DNA of 64,000 bases. Source: Phallusia mammillata. Its lineage: Eukaryota > Chordata > Ascidiacea > Phlebobranchia > Ascidiidae. Both the position numbers and the translations under genes were made by a program. Shown here one piece after another: positions 27,201 through 39,500 of this stretch (positions within the stretch are counted from its first letter, which is position 1; each line of letters begins with the position of its first letter). The stretch is from contig QLIY01000252.1 of NCBI GenBank assembly GCA_003260075.1, positions 118,487-182,486 of the forward strand. The letters run 5' to 3'. The notes below the pieces were generated by a model. It searched no databases. It was not told where the DNA came from and was given only the letters and a program-made list of their open reading frames with translations.

Positions 27201-30200
27201 GGTTAATTTTTCGGACCGATGTGACTTACAGTTTTGTGCGCTAAGAATTTTCGGAAAAGTCATTGGAAGCCTTTTAACATGTTTTTTTTATTTTTATAAA
27301 CTCCATAAACTCCTGCATTAACAAGAATATAACCTATTTTGGGGGGGGGGGGCAGAATTTTCGGAAAAGTCATTGGAAGCCTTTTGACATGTTTTTTTTA
27401 TATATATATAAACTCCATAAACTCCTGCATTAACAAGAATATAACCTATTTTGGGTCACAAAATCATTTCGTTTTTTAAACAATTTTCGTAATCAACGTT
27501 GTTAACGTTGTTTTGTTGGTTTTGTATCAAGCACTGCTATTGTTGAACTGATATGTCACAAGTCAATGCAAATAGACAAACATACATAGACTCAATTAAC
27601 TTTGATTTGCCATAGTGTGATTCAGTACTTGCATCGAAAGAGACTTGGCTATCCCGATGCTGCGAAACGTGTGACTCTTTACCATTACTATTACTGAAAT
27701 GAATACATTTGTGCAGAAAAATCAGAGCCAGTATATTTGTGTAAAATATAACGACGTTTCGACAAGTGCTATTGTCATCATCAGGTATACTGTCTCTGAT
27801 CTTTCTGCTCAGATTATTCAAAATCGTGGATAGTGTATTTAAGAATATACTTGTGTTTAGGAAATCTAGAAAGTTCTTCTTCGATCGATTCCGAAAACCA
27901 ACGTCACGACCCATTCGACCGTGCCCTTGACTGTGACGTATACAACGAGTTGTCGACGATCGCCCAATCACCAGTCGAAGCTTATTACTCTTCTTCGTCA
28001 CTCGATACGTCATCAGATGATGACGTTGTAGAACAACCGTACCAGAAGTCAGGTGACCATAAGGACACACATGATTGGTTGATGACCGGGTCTTTCGGAA
28101 GCAACCACGAAGCGATTAAAGAAAAACCGGTTGCTCATCGTGTGAATATTGTGGAAAAGTCTAAGACCAATCCTAAAGCGTAAGTCTCTGTTCCCAGGAT
28201 TTGGCGCTTGAAATAACAAAATACTAATTTTTGCAGTGAAATTTTTATCAACTGTTTAGGGCAGTGGTTCTCAACCTTTTTTCTTTCGTGACCCACTTTT
28301 ATTGCACAAAAATTCTGCGGCCCAGTAGATTTTTATGAAAGAAAGAAAACAACTAGTTGTTTCAAATTTGCAACTAACAAATTTGATTGGTCTGTGGCCC
28401 AATCAAAATGCTTCCATGGCTCAGTGGTTGAGAACCGCTGGTTTAGGGCTTATAGTTATGCACTTAATGCGTGCGACAGCCACAAATTTCAATATTTTTT
28501 AAGCAGTCCCATTTATCACATGTTGCTTGACTGTTTCTTTCAGCCCTCAAATTGTTTCTCAAATTAAGCATTGAAAATGATTCGCCAAAATTATGTTGTT
28601 GTGTGCTGCATGCTTAAAATTTTGTGAATCAATTGGTAAAGGTGTCTTTCTGTACAGCTGGTAAGACTTTCCGATATCAGAAGATTTCTTTTCTAGGTTT
28701 TTTTGTAAAAAAGTGTGGCTGGTGATTGCAAATCCAAATAAAAGGCAGTGCAAAATTTTTCAGTTTATAAGTCCTTTGAATCCTAATAAAAAAAACTTCA
28801 GAAATCAATGTATTTGTTTGATTCACGGATCATTCTTTCAGACTTGGAATTCACCAAGGCGTTATCGGAGGAGGGTTGAACGAACTCTTAACAATTATTC
28901 AAGCGGAACCATCACCTACAATGGAAAACAGCTCCGTTACTGATACAACCTCTGAAATGGACAAAGGCGGCGTGACGGAGCTCGTTTCAAATTCTCTCGA
29001 AATGAGAGGAGATAAAGAAACGAGTTTAACGAGAGAAGCATGGGCAAAAGGCGATTCCGCTGTGCTTGAGCGAGTACGCGACGAAGCGGAAGAGAGTCTT
29101 GGAGTTTTTGGAATCGAACCCCAGGTTTTAATCCACCCAAAATAGCTTTTCACAAGCAAACCTATAATTTTGTCAATGTTAAACAAATCTCAAATAATTA
29201 TTTTACGTTTTTAATGCAATATTTCACAGATGTCCAACTTTGGCGAAGATGCAAAGGTTGTAAGTTCGACTCCCAGCGATATCAAGCCGCCGTCGCTTGA
29301 TGAGTCAGAAATCCTGCGCTCCATGGTGAACTCAAGTTACCCCAACCAACAGCCTGACGTGACCCCGTGCTCTATGGACCATATCGAAAGCCCGAACGAC
29401 CTTTCCAATACAGAAGTTGAGCTTTATTCGGTTCAAGACATGTCAGTTGAAACTGAATCCTTAGAAGCTGAAATTCCTAAAGAAAATCCTTTACCTAAAA
29501 CTTGTGACGTAAACAATATTTTGGGTGGAAATTTGGATCATGTCGAAGTTGCTAAAGATGCGGTTAATAAAACTACAAAAGAAGCATCTAATCCTGAAGG
29601 AAAAATAAATGTAATTGATAAACAAATAAACACCAGTGATACAGAAGTTGCCCAAACGGCAGAGACATTACCGAAAACAATATCACCTTCTGCGGAAAAC
29701 TTAACTACCGCTAAAGATCAAGTATTTCAAGTTGACCCTAACACCGATGTAGCAAACCAAACTGAAAAACCAGATTCCCAAGATAAAGCCAAAGGGCTGA
29801 TGTTATCAAATACTCCACAGGAGAACCAAGTTAATGTAGACAATAGTGATTCTTCCCTCGAATCATGTTTTCAAGACACAGAAACTAGCGATCTTAAGCA
29901 TCAAGATTCACATCTTTCAACTTCGCCTGATTCCTGTGTCTCCGAACCTTTGCAAACGTCCTCATCTAGGGAGGTTTACCGCTCACGTACACTAGAGGTC
30001 GTACTTGAGGAGGAGACGCTCCCAGGAGAAGAAGACGCCCTGATTGGAATGAAAAAGAAATCAAACGCTTTCGCTGAGAACCTTGGCGAACTTAATATGG
30101 ATTTACGAGAAGAAGATTTCTTTGTTGATGCTAAGGAAGGTCGTTGCCAAGCAACCCCAGAGAAAGGTAAACAAATGCGTTTGAATTTAGCAAGATCGTA

Positions 30201-31715
30201 GGTTGGTTCAAAATTCTATAGCATAGTTCGTAGCGTGGGTCGCTTTGTAAATCCTTAAGAAATATTGCATAAAGACGAGTTTTAAGGCGATTTTTGGTTA
30301 ACTTTAAGTTTTAAATATGCGCTCGTTATCTTCGTGATGTGATGTTTAGAGTTAGACCTAGCTTTTTCTTCACGCTCCGGCACTTAAATTGCAAAAAATC
30401 AGCTGAATTCCGTTCAGCTAAAAAAGCTTGTAACTCCAAATTCAATGAATGAAAACAAAACGTACAAGAAACAGTTTAAGATTTGTGCAAGGATTCAATT
30501 CCTCCCTCTCTGCACTAAGCATACATCATGCTGTGAACCACTTAATAAAATTTACGTTCTTGCCGTACTCACTATAGGTCAGCAGCTGTAAAATATTACA
30601 GAGGCGTAACAAAGGCAAAAATTGGATCGCAAAAAAATAACGTCTTTAACTTACTTTTGCCAAACTCTGTACTTATCTTGTTCAGAGAACCCCACATCCG
30701 ATAATGACGTCACAGACGATGACGCAGCACTGGATGAGGTCGAGGAGATGTTGATAACCGGTGACGACAGGGTCGGACAACCAGGAAAGACCGTTACTAT
30801 AGAGGAAGTTGTACAAGAATCCAGGATCGAATCTTGTACAACAGTGAGTGGAATGATTCGTGTATTATGATTCTGAAAAGTAGACTTTCTCGATCATCTG
30901 ACTTTCTATTATCCGATTGCATTATTGTTATTAACGGTTATAAGAGGTGGCAATCCGGTTAAAAACTAACTGCGATTTTTTTGGTTAAAATTTCTATGCA
31001 TTGGTAAAAGGGCAACGCTGAATGTAAAACAATTGGTAAATTTGTTAATGGCAATATAATGACACAAGCGATTTGGGGGGGGGGTAATAGTGGACTTTCT
31101 CGGTCATCTGACTTTCGATTATCCGATTGCCTTATTGTTATTAACTGTTATATGAGGTCCGGTTAAAAACTAACTGCGATTTTTTTATGTTTTAAATTTC
31201 TATGCATTGGTAAAAGGGCAACGCTGAAACAATTGGTAAATTTGTTAATGGCAATATAATGACACAAGCGATTTGCGATGCCCTGCTATGTATGTTTTAG
31301 CTTCAAACTTCACCTCCTAGGTAAAAACGATTCTATACCTTACAATTGTGTTATATCTGTGGGGTTTATTTTAAAGGCAACTTTAAACACAAAAGATTAC
31401 TCTAATAATAGCAACTTGAGATGTTTTTATGTACAAATGTAATTACGAGTATTTTTTTGCTTATCCAGTCGAATTAAAAATATCCCAATTAGATGGGATA
31501 ACCAAAGAAACATTGTATTTTTTTTCGCCTACAATAGTGCCTTCATTACTATTAATGATATTTTTTAGGCAAATACCACTGACGAAATTGATGAAACAAA
31601 AGATCACGTGGTACACAACGAACCGACTTCCAGCGGGAAAAAACGACGAAAAAAGAGTTTTCCAATCACCACTAGTGACAAATCGGGTCTATGCAGTTGT
31701 TGCGTGGTGATGTAA
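24231..31715 (+). CDS. Seven-exon acidic protein with C-terminal CaaX box (unknown family)
   Basis: Exons are 24231-24518 (or -24524), 25575-25639, 27861-28179, 28842-29124, 29230-30166, 30686-30843 and 31569-31715; every junction is GT-AG and keeps phase. From the ATG at 24247 this gives about 726 residues; an upstream exon ending in phase 2 or a trans-spliced leader at the 24231 acceptor are both possible. Exon 1 encodes an Arg-rich segment, exon 3 an Asp/Ser-rich one, and exon 5 is long, low-complexity and acidic. The last exon has a KKRRKK stretch and ends CSCCVVM then stop: a CaaX box favouring farnesylation, with upstream cysteines that could be palmitoylated, as in paralemmins. A short stretch in exon 4 (VLERVRDEAEESLGVFGI) weakly resembles the conserved helix of ITPRID/TESPA1 proteins. 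The family is not established. A membrane-tethered cytoplasmic protein is the inference. Confidence 0.75.
24808..25106. mobile_element. hAT-type MITE, 299 bp
   Basis: Termini are CAGTGGTTCTCAAACT and the inverted CAGTGATTCTCAAACT. A perfect 8-bp target duplication, CTGTAGAT, flanks it (24800-24807 and 25107-25114). It lies in intron 1 of the CaaX-protein gene. No transposase is encoded. Confidence 0.92.
25760..27460. repeat. Intron with several spacer-separated duplicate blocks
   Basis: G spacers at 25761, 25956, 26333, 26479, 26897 and 27341 break the second intron of the CaaX gene. Blocks such as 25966-26100 recur at 26344-26478, 26200-26330 at 26490-26620, 26735-26896 at 26907-27070, and 27245-27340 at 27353-27455, with small substitutions. 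This inflates intron length. Confidence 0.8.
28262..28440. mobile_element. hAT-type MITE, 179 bp
   Basis: Ends are CAGTGGTTCTCAACC and the inverted CAGCGGTTCTCAACC. The perfect 8-bp target duplication GTTTAGGG lies at 28254-28261 and 28441-28448. It sits in the intron between exons 3 and 4 of the CaaX-protein gene. Confidence 0.92.
30872..31280. repeat. Spacer-separated duplicate block in CaaX-gene intron
   Basis: About 200 bases before the 10-G run at 31075-31084 recur after it with substitutions and small indels. The copies look allelic. Confidence 0.75.
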
Positions 31716-31805
31716 AGAGTTTTATTATGCCCAAAGAGTTTTGCTATTTTTTCTCTCTATTTTGGCTTCGTACGTCAGTGAAATTTAGGTAACGTTTTTT
31801 GCACC

Positions 31806-31811
31806 AATAAA
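31806..31811 (+). terminator. Polyadenylation signal candidate of CaaX-protein gene
   Basis: AATAAA lies 91 bases after the stop codon, a usual distance for a short 3' UTR. Confidence 0.55.
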
Positions 31812-32059
31812 TTATATGCTTGTTATACGTTATATGTTTCTCAATTGCTTTTTGTTGATTTGCTACACAAACCAATTCGGTTAATCGCACAACCAATTTG
31901 CGAAGCTTTTTCATGCAAATAACCGGACGATTTCCTGACAGATCGGTACGGTTGGGGTTTATGATCCCTATGCAATTAAACGGAGTTATCTGTAATGGTT
32001 TCCATCCCTACTAGCGTATGGCGCACATGTACTGTTATTGTATCTTGCTAATAAGTTGC

Positions 32060-32200
32060 GTTTAACTGGCGAGAGCGTAGCCTCCCACAAAAACTATGCT
32101 CGGAATACTTAACTTTTTCGGGTTCGAATCCTGTGAAAGACGTCGGGCTTTGTCTCTGATTAAGTACTACGGTAGTCGTGTTGTGTAGTGTGTGAGTAAT
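32060..32200 (+). repeat. tRNA-derived SINE-like sequence
   Basis: An A-box-like GGCGAGAGCGTAG is followed by a perfect B-box-like GGTTCGAATCC at 32121-32131. The 3' half continues without tRNA pairing. Confidence 0.4.
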
Positions 32201-32445
32201 ACTGTTAATTGGAGCACGTATTTTAACACTCTGTTCTTTTCTTCTACCTGAAAGTCTCGATGGTGGCTTCTAAACTTCTAGCACAATTTCCTGCTCCAAA
32301 CTCGATTGGTTTAAACCGAACATACGCCCAACCTGTCGAAAAGCAAAGTAGTGAAGTATTAAGGCAAACAAATTTTACCGAAAAATATTGTACCACACCA
32401 GCAAAATTCCACATGACTTTGACGATTTTTTTTCTCGTTGACGAT

Positions 32446-32760
32446 TTTTATTCATAGTACCATGGCACACAATTGAACACATTAAGGACTGCACGAGGAG
32501 ACACATCGTTGCGACTTAGCCGCTTAAACAAACATAGAAAGAAGAGGCACGATAGTACTACGAAACTAAAGCGCACAAAAGCACGATTGGAAAAAACTAA
32601 GAAGCACCACCTTTTTTGGGTAGGCACATTGCTACGATGATTTCTGTAGCTAAGGTAAGGGAGCTTGAAGACGTGTTTGAGCTGGCTGGGTTCGTCACAG
32701 TGATTAATGAAGGCATAGAGAGCCTTGGACTGCTCGGCTTTCGAGATCGACATAATTGGA
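32446..32760. other. Unexplained ORF-rich stretch
   Basis: A plus-strand frame from an AG at about 32457 gives a Lys/Arg-rich peptide (with KLKRTKARLEKTKKH) up to a GTAGGC. A second plus frame (32616-32760) and a minus frame (32753-32448) are also open. No family is recognised. It lies between two genes and immediately before a hAT MITE. It may be a decayed exon or retrocopy, or chance. Confidence 0.2.
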
Positions 32761-32801
32761 TATTTTGGAAAGGAACGATTTTGGGCTGTAAGGGCTTAAA
32801 T

Positions 32802-33038
32802 CAGTGGTTCTCAACAGGGGTACGCGAACCACTAGTACTATCAACCGTGTTTTGGGCGAAATTTGTGTCTTGGACATTTTTTTGAATGTGCCAACCTTGC
32901 TGGTTTCAAAATATCCCAGCCTAGTCAAAAAGAATATGTCTAACTCCTGGTCTACCCATTTCAACAGGTTTAGGTGGTATGCAGCGATAAAAAAAGTCAT
33001 TAGGTGGTTCGCGGTTGGTACAGGGTTGAGGACCACTG
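32802..33038. mobile_element. hAT-type MITE, 237 bp
   Basis: Ends are CAGTGGTTCTCAAC and the inverted CAGTGGTCCTCAACCC. The perfect target duplication GCTTAAAT lies at 32794-32801 and 33039-33046. Its interior resembles the element copies near 44.7 and 45.1 kb, so they belong to one family. Confidence 0.92.
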
Positions 33039-33433
33039 GCTTAAATGGGGAAAACATAGTCAAAACAGGCCAATTACATTGGTGACAAAATCCATTTATA
33101 TGGGAAAAACGCGGAGTTATTAACACATATTATAGTGCTGTGTCAATATACTAGCATTACACGTTGTTGAAGTCTTATAACGATTTTGACGAATAAATTA
33201 AAACTACGCTAGTCAAATTTCATAATTATCTTGGAATTCACAACTTTAACGGACATCGGAAACTCAAACGTGGCATTGAAGAATAAGGCAGATCGCATCA
33301 ACGTATGACGTCACTGCAAAGATAGAAGTGTTGTTAGAAATAAACCTAGAAAAACAGTTTCTGTTTAATTATTGTTGTAAAATTTATGTTTTAATGGTTC
33401 GATTTTAAGCTTTTTTTATGTTTTAAATGTTTT

Positions 33434-33439
33434 TTTATT
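33434..33439 (-). terminator. Polyadenylation signal candidate of zinc-finger gene
   Basis: On the minus strand AATAAA occurs about 135 bases beyond the stop of the zinc-finger gene. Confidence 0.45.
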
Positions 33440-33573
33440 CTCTACGGGGCGCCACAAAAAGCGTAGAAAATACCCAATATTTTGGTTTATCAGTATACGA
33501 CATTTTGTCCCCGCAACAAACCTATATTATAAAGCGACATTTTGCCTTACCTTTGAAATTAGAATCGATGACG

Positions 33574-36500
33574 TCATCGAGCGGTTTGGGGCGTTGCAGG
33601 GGCGGGTCCGACCGATTCGGACATCAGCTGTGGACTAGCTGGAACTACATGTTGTGTATGCATGTTGGAAGTAGCCGAATGTTGTTGCTGCTGTTGGTGA
33701 TTGTTACTGTTATTGTTGTGTGTCGACTGTAGCATTTGTTGTTGTTCTTGTTGTATCGCCTCGATGGCTTGCAGCACCGACAAGTGACTAATGTGCTGTG
33801 GTTGTTGGTCGTCTTGCTGTTGTTGTTGCGTGTGTTGTTGCTGCTGCTGTTGTTGGTCGCTAGATGGCGTGTCGAGTGATGAGTCGTGGGATGAACTCTT
33901 GTTGAACTTGCCAGGACGCTTGTCGTAGAAGTGAATGTCCCTGTAGGATTAACAGTATATTTTGTTTCAATACAAATAGCAAAACGTGTACAAATATGCC
34001 CGGGCCTTGTGATTATCTATCTAAAGTTGGTAAAAATGGGATTGGCAGCGGCAAGGCGCCAATCAAAGAAATACACATTCATAAAACTAAAGATGTCCTA
34101 CAAAATGTCCCAATACAGTAAGTAGAAGTTCAAAATCTACGATGTGAATTACTGAAAACCATTAAACAACTTTACCTCACACAACTTCTTGTTACAAACA
34201 ATCTTTTACAAACCACAAAGATTCTATTTTATATTGGCATAAATTGCGACTATTCTAATACGGTTGTGACGTCACGTAAATATATGTGACGTCATAACAG
34301 CCTGGGCATTCTGGGCCAAACAGCTAGCTCTATAGTTAATTGCAACAGCCTTAGCCATTCCCAACATATAAGCTATAATCAATAAGAGTTGGGTTTTACC
34401 TTAGATGGCGTTTAAGCACTCCAATATGGGCAAAGCATTTTCCACACTCCACACATTGATGAGGTTTCTCAAGCATGTGTACGGCACGCACGTGCTTATT
34501 CAGGTTACCATGGAGACCGAACGACTTGCCGCACAGGTCGCATTTGTGTGGACGTTCCTAGGCAACAACAAAAAAACGAAGTGTTACAATTCTTGAAAAA
34601 AGCATGTAGTGTCGCTTATTCTTTTGGGAAAACAAGAACTCGACAAAAGAAATACAAAGCAATTTTATGTAAAACCATGTTTTGGATTTTGAACACATTC
34701 AGCCGAACATTTTTTTCCAATTTCGACTGTTCCATTATTACATGTGTCCATGAATTGTTGCAGCTGATTAAAGGAAGGCCTGCAGTTTATTTTTAGCCTA
34801 AACGCCCCATAACATTATAACGCTAATTTTCGTTAAGATTTTTGAGTAAGTTTATTGAGTAAGTTTGATGATGAAAATTTTGAGTAAGTTTGATGATGAA
34901 AATAACGGCACAAGACTAAGTTTAAATATTACCTTTAAATGAACAGCGTGTATATGTCGAGCCAAATCCACAGGTCGAGTAAAACTGCGTCCACATTGAT
35001 GACAATGATGCTATAAAAGGGAAAAACCGTTACAATATGAATACAACATAGTCCATTTAGACTACTGTACCTGTGGCTGGGCTCCTTGGTGGGGGGGGGG
35101 GTAAAAGGAAAAAAAACGTTACAATATGAAAACAACATAGTCCATTTAGACTACTGTACCTGTGGCTGGGCTCCTTGGTGGGGGGGGGGCAGTTTACACT
35201 TTGCTTGGTATGTCAATAGCGTACAGCAAAATGGTTGGTCCTGGTCTAGAATTTGGTATCAACCCTTATAAAGCCGTCAATTGCCTAGAAACCACATTAG
35301 GCCAGTGGGGGGGGGGGTAGTGTGAGCCGATCTTAGATGTCTTCTCAATTGTGTGGCCTCCGAAAATCTCTTAGAGCACACACTGCACACGTGAGGGCGC
35401 TCCTCCTCATGACATATGTGGCTTTTAAATGCCATCTCATCAGCAAAACCCTCCTGCAAAAAAAAACAGTTTACACTTTGCTTGGTATGTCAATGAATAC
35501 CAAATAATGTTCATATTGGCTAAGGCCTGGAATAGGGGTCAAAATCTTTGCTTCTGGGTAAGAGGGAATATAGGACGTACAGCAAAATGGTTGGTCCTGG
35601 TCTAGAATTTGGTACCAACCCTTATAAAGCCGTCAATTGCCTAGAAACCACATTAGGCCAGTGGTTCTCAAACGGCGCGCCAAAAATAACGAAAAAGTTA
35701 CTTATATGATATCAACCTTAAAGTTGATGACTAATTTTCCATTTTACTGTCAATGATGTAATTTTAAGTGTGCTCTGGAGTAAAAAAGTTTAAAAAACAC
35801 CTCAAATAGGATTAAGTTAAATCAAGTCATCGATATTAACTCTGTGTAAATTTAATCTCTTGAAACGCTGCGTTAAACAATGCAATATTCCCTACCTGGC
35901 AGTCGGCGCATTTAAAGCACGGTCTTTGATGTAAATGAACTGTCAGAATGTGACGTTTGAGTTGGGTAGTCTCGGAGAAGCCGCTCCCGCATTCACTGCA
36001 CTTCAAACTGAGCAAGCGAAGCGACTTTGAGGGAACCTTCTGGCGCTGGTGAACTCCTTTAACGTGCCTGCAACGACGATGTAATTGTTACCACATGTTT
36101 ATGTTGTTGATATAAAATGGCAAACAAGTTTTTGATTTTTTTAGAACAAACTTGAGAGTCATAAGTGAGATATTGTGCATGCACGGGGGGGGGGGCGTAA
36201 TTGTTGCCACATGTTTATGTTGTTGATATAAAATGGCAAACAAGTTTTTGATGTTTTTAGAACAAACTTGAGAGTCATAAGTGAGATATTGTGCATGCAC
36301 GATGAGACAAAGCTAGTTCATCAGCGAGCTTCGTGCAATTATCTGTAGTGGACTTTAAAAACGATTATTTGCACTTTATTTTCCAAAACTTGGTTAAATT
36401 TGCTAAGCCTACCACGTCCAGTTTTAAAATTATTCTCAGAGAATTTAGATATGAACGGTTGACTGAAGATTGTCACATAACCTTTTGATGCATACATGAA

Positions 36501-39500
36501 AAATATATTACAGGGGTCGGCTACCCCTGGCACGCGAGGTGGGTTTCATGGCACGCCAACCGATTTGCGTGTTTATATTGAAGTAACAATTTTACCTGTT
36601 GCTCTGCTTGTTTTATCATGCCATTGTTATGAAATTCAGCCTTACGTGCACAAAACACTCTGCTTTCTCTTTATTATTGAAATCTGCTGGCACGAACCAC
36701 TATTATTTAGAAAAACGTTGGCACGCGAGGCCATTAAAACGAAATAACAAGTAAATTGACACGCGTCGACTGAAAGGTTGCCGACCCCTGGTATATTACA
36801 AAGCAGAAGTAACAGTCTAAATACACACCGGTTTAGATCGCTCATTCTGGCAAAGGTTTTCCCGCACTGAAAGCACTTATGAGGTCGATCGTTGGTGTGG
36901 ACGCATCTGACGTGCTGTTTGAGGTGGGTGGCCGTCTTAAAGCCCTTTCCACACTTGGTGCAGAGATGAGGGCGCTCCCCTGCCATTGCCATAGCCGCAG
37001 CAGCAGTTAGTGCAGCCTGCTGGAAAATATAATTTCTAGTTGGTAAAAACAAGAGCCTCGAATACCACTAAACGTGTTGCGGCTATGTTACAAATCATAG
37101 TACGCCAGGCCCATTGAAGGCTTAATACCACATCAAACCGGTCACCAAGCATTCCTATATGGCAAGGCATAGAAAAACCTAGCTTGCGGCGAGATACGAA
37201 CCCACGACAGGAGTCTTTCCTGGACTCGTGCTGTACCAACTGCGCTACACAGGCTCAGCGGTGAACCCGCCAAAAGTCGAAAGCACCGTTGCTTGCCCTG
37301 TATACTTCACATGTCAGCTTCGTAACAGTGGATCGCCCGGTCGGCTATCGATCAGCTGAGATGAACACCCAGTCATAACTGGGATCAGCCCTGAAGCGTT
37401 CAAACAGAACCTGGCGTACTATGAATTATGTACAGTATGTCGTGATCGGTGGTCGCTTCAGGGCTGATCCTTTGGGGTAAAGAGGTGAAAATGGATATAT
37501 ACAACTTCAAGTTACAAACTAGAAGGGTGGCTCAGCACATATTGCCATTGCACATACACTAGGGGGGGGGGTCTGAAGCGTTCAAACAGAACCTGGTGTA
37601 CTATGAATTATGTACAGTGTGTCGTGATCGGTGGTCGCTTCAGGGCGGATCGTTTTAAAAATTTCACGTTTTGGGGGGGGGCTGTGGGTGAACCGAGGGA
37701 TCAAACGGGGTCAAAACTCACATGAACCATATTTAGACCAATATCTATAATGTGTGTAAATTTGAAATTTGAAAAGTTTGAACCATTCTTTCTTGACCAA
37801 AACGTGGGAACAAATCCGCGTTAGACGGAAAAAAAGAAAAAAATATATACACGTNNNNNNNNNNNNNNNNNNNNNNNNNNNNNNNNNNNNNNNNNNNNNN
37901 NNNNNNNNNNNNNNNNNNNNNNNNNNNNNNNNNNNNNNNNNNNNNNNNNNNNNNNNNNNNNNNNNNNNNNNNNNNNNNNNNNNNNNNNNNNNNNNNNNNN
38001 NNNNNNNNNNNNNNNNNNNNNNNNNNNNNNNNNNNNNNNNNNNNNNNNNNNNNNNNNNNNGTCAAAATTCACATGGACCATCTTTAGACCAATATCTATA
38101 ATGTGTGTAAATTTGAAAAAGTTTGAACCATTCTTTCTTGACCAAAACGTGGGAACAAATCCGCGTTAGACGGAAAAAAAGAAAAAAAAATATAGACAAA
38201 AACAATATGATGACCCATAATGAATGTTCATCTTAGCTGATCAATGGTTGACCTCGCGAACCCCTCAAAAGCACAATTTCTTACTTTACTTGCCTTTAAG
38301 CTGGGGCAGACATGATCTCTGTCCGAGGACTTGAATTCACCACATGCACTGCACTTGTTATTATTGTTCACGAGATTGGAAATCTCGTCCGCTGATTGGT
38401 CAATCATGTTAGTAGTCATCGGCGTCGACCTCGCAACCTCCTGGTTGTTTGATTGGTTGAGTAATGGGGGCGGGGCGGAGGCGTTGTTCGAATGACGAGC
38501 TTGCAAGTGATACTGTAAACACACCTATCTGTTAAATTGTGTTGTTTAACATTTTTCTTAACATCCTGGATAGAAGCTATAAGGGTTAGCGCAAAACAGA
38601 AAAAGCGTTTTCAAGCATTATACATCATATTTTATCTGAGCAATAAACATAAAACAATGCCAGGCCCTGTACAAAGTAGTGGGGTGATGATTGCTGAATT
38701 CTTACCCCTTCTAACAACTGTGTTAAAAGCAAGTACATTAGTCAAACCAATTCCACACAATGCAACAGTTGTTTATACGGTAAACTTGACTTAAGGGCAC
38801 AAAATAATAGCTCCTAAAAACTTTGTCAGTCCCATGGTAGCTATGCTCTCATCCTACCTGGAGTTGAAATGCTTGTGAAAAACCTTCTCCACAAACAGTG
38901 CACCAGAATGGTTGTGGGTGAGTTGACATGACATGGTTCTGTAAAGCAAAAATAGTTGGATTAGTGTAATGGAAAAGTCAAGTGATCAGTCAATGCTAAA
39001 AAGTGAAATCTGCATAAAATCCCTGTCAGCATTACTCAAAATATGAATTCAATTCACTTTTTTAATTAAATTGTTGTTACTCTGAATTACTGGCCTAAAG
39101 ACTTGGAAAAACCACATACACCTCACAAGATAAATACCTGCAACATGGCCACACTAGAAAAGACCTGACCACATTCATAACATCTGTTCATATGAGATTG
39201 TGGTGTTGGTAATTGAATTGTAGCAATTTCTGTTTGTTGTGTTTCTTGCACTGGAAAAACTTGCTGATTGGTTACCATTGTATCCGTGGTTACCATTGTG
39301 GTGGCTGTTAACAAAAAGAATGCAGTTGAATGATGGACAAGATAAAGATGCTTTAATTCTGCTGGGCACTTAAACCACACAGTAAATTGATATCGGGTCA
39401 ATGGGTCATGTATGCTATAACCATTTTGGCTTCACACATACATATATGATGTATCAGTGGATTAGCTCCTAATATTGTTTTCAACACTGTATCAATGGAA

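Noticed and set aside
37745..38101. ORFs of about 100 residues
   Set aside because: They are mostly translation of the N gap.
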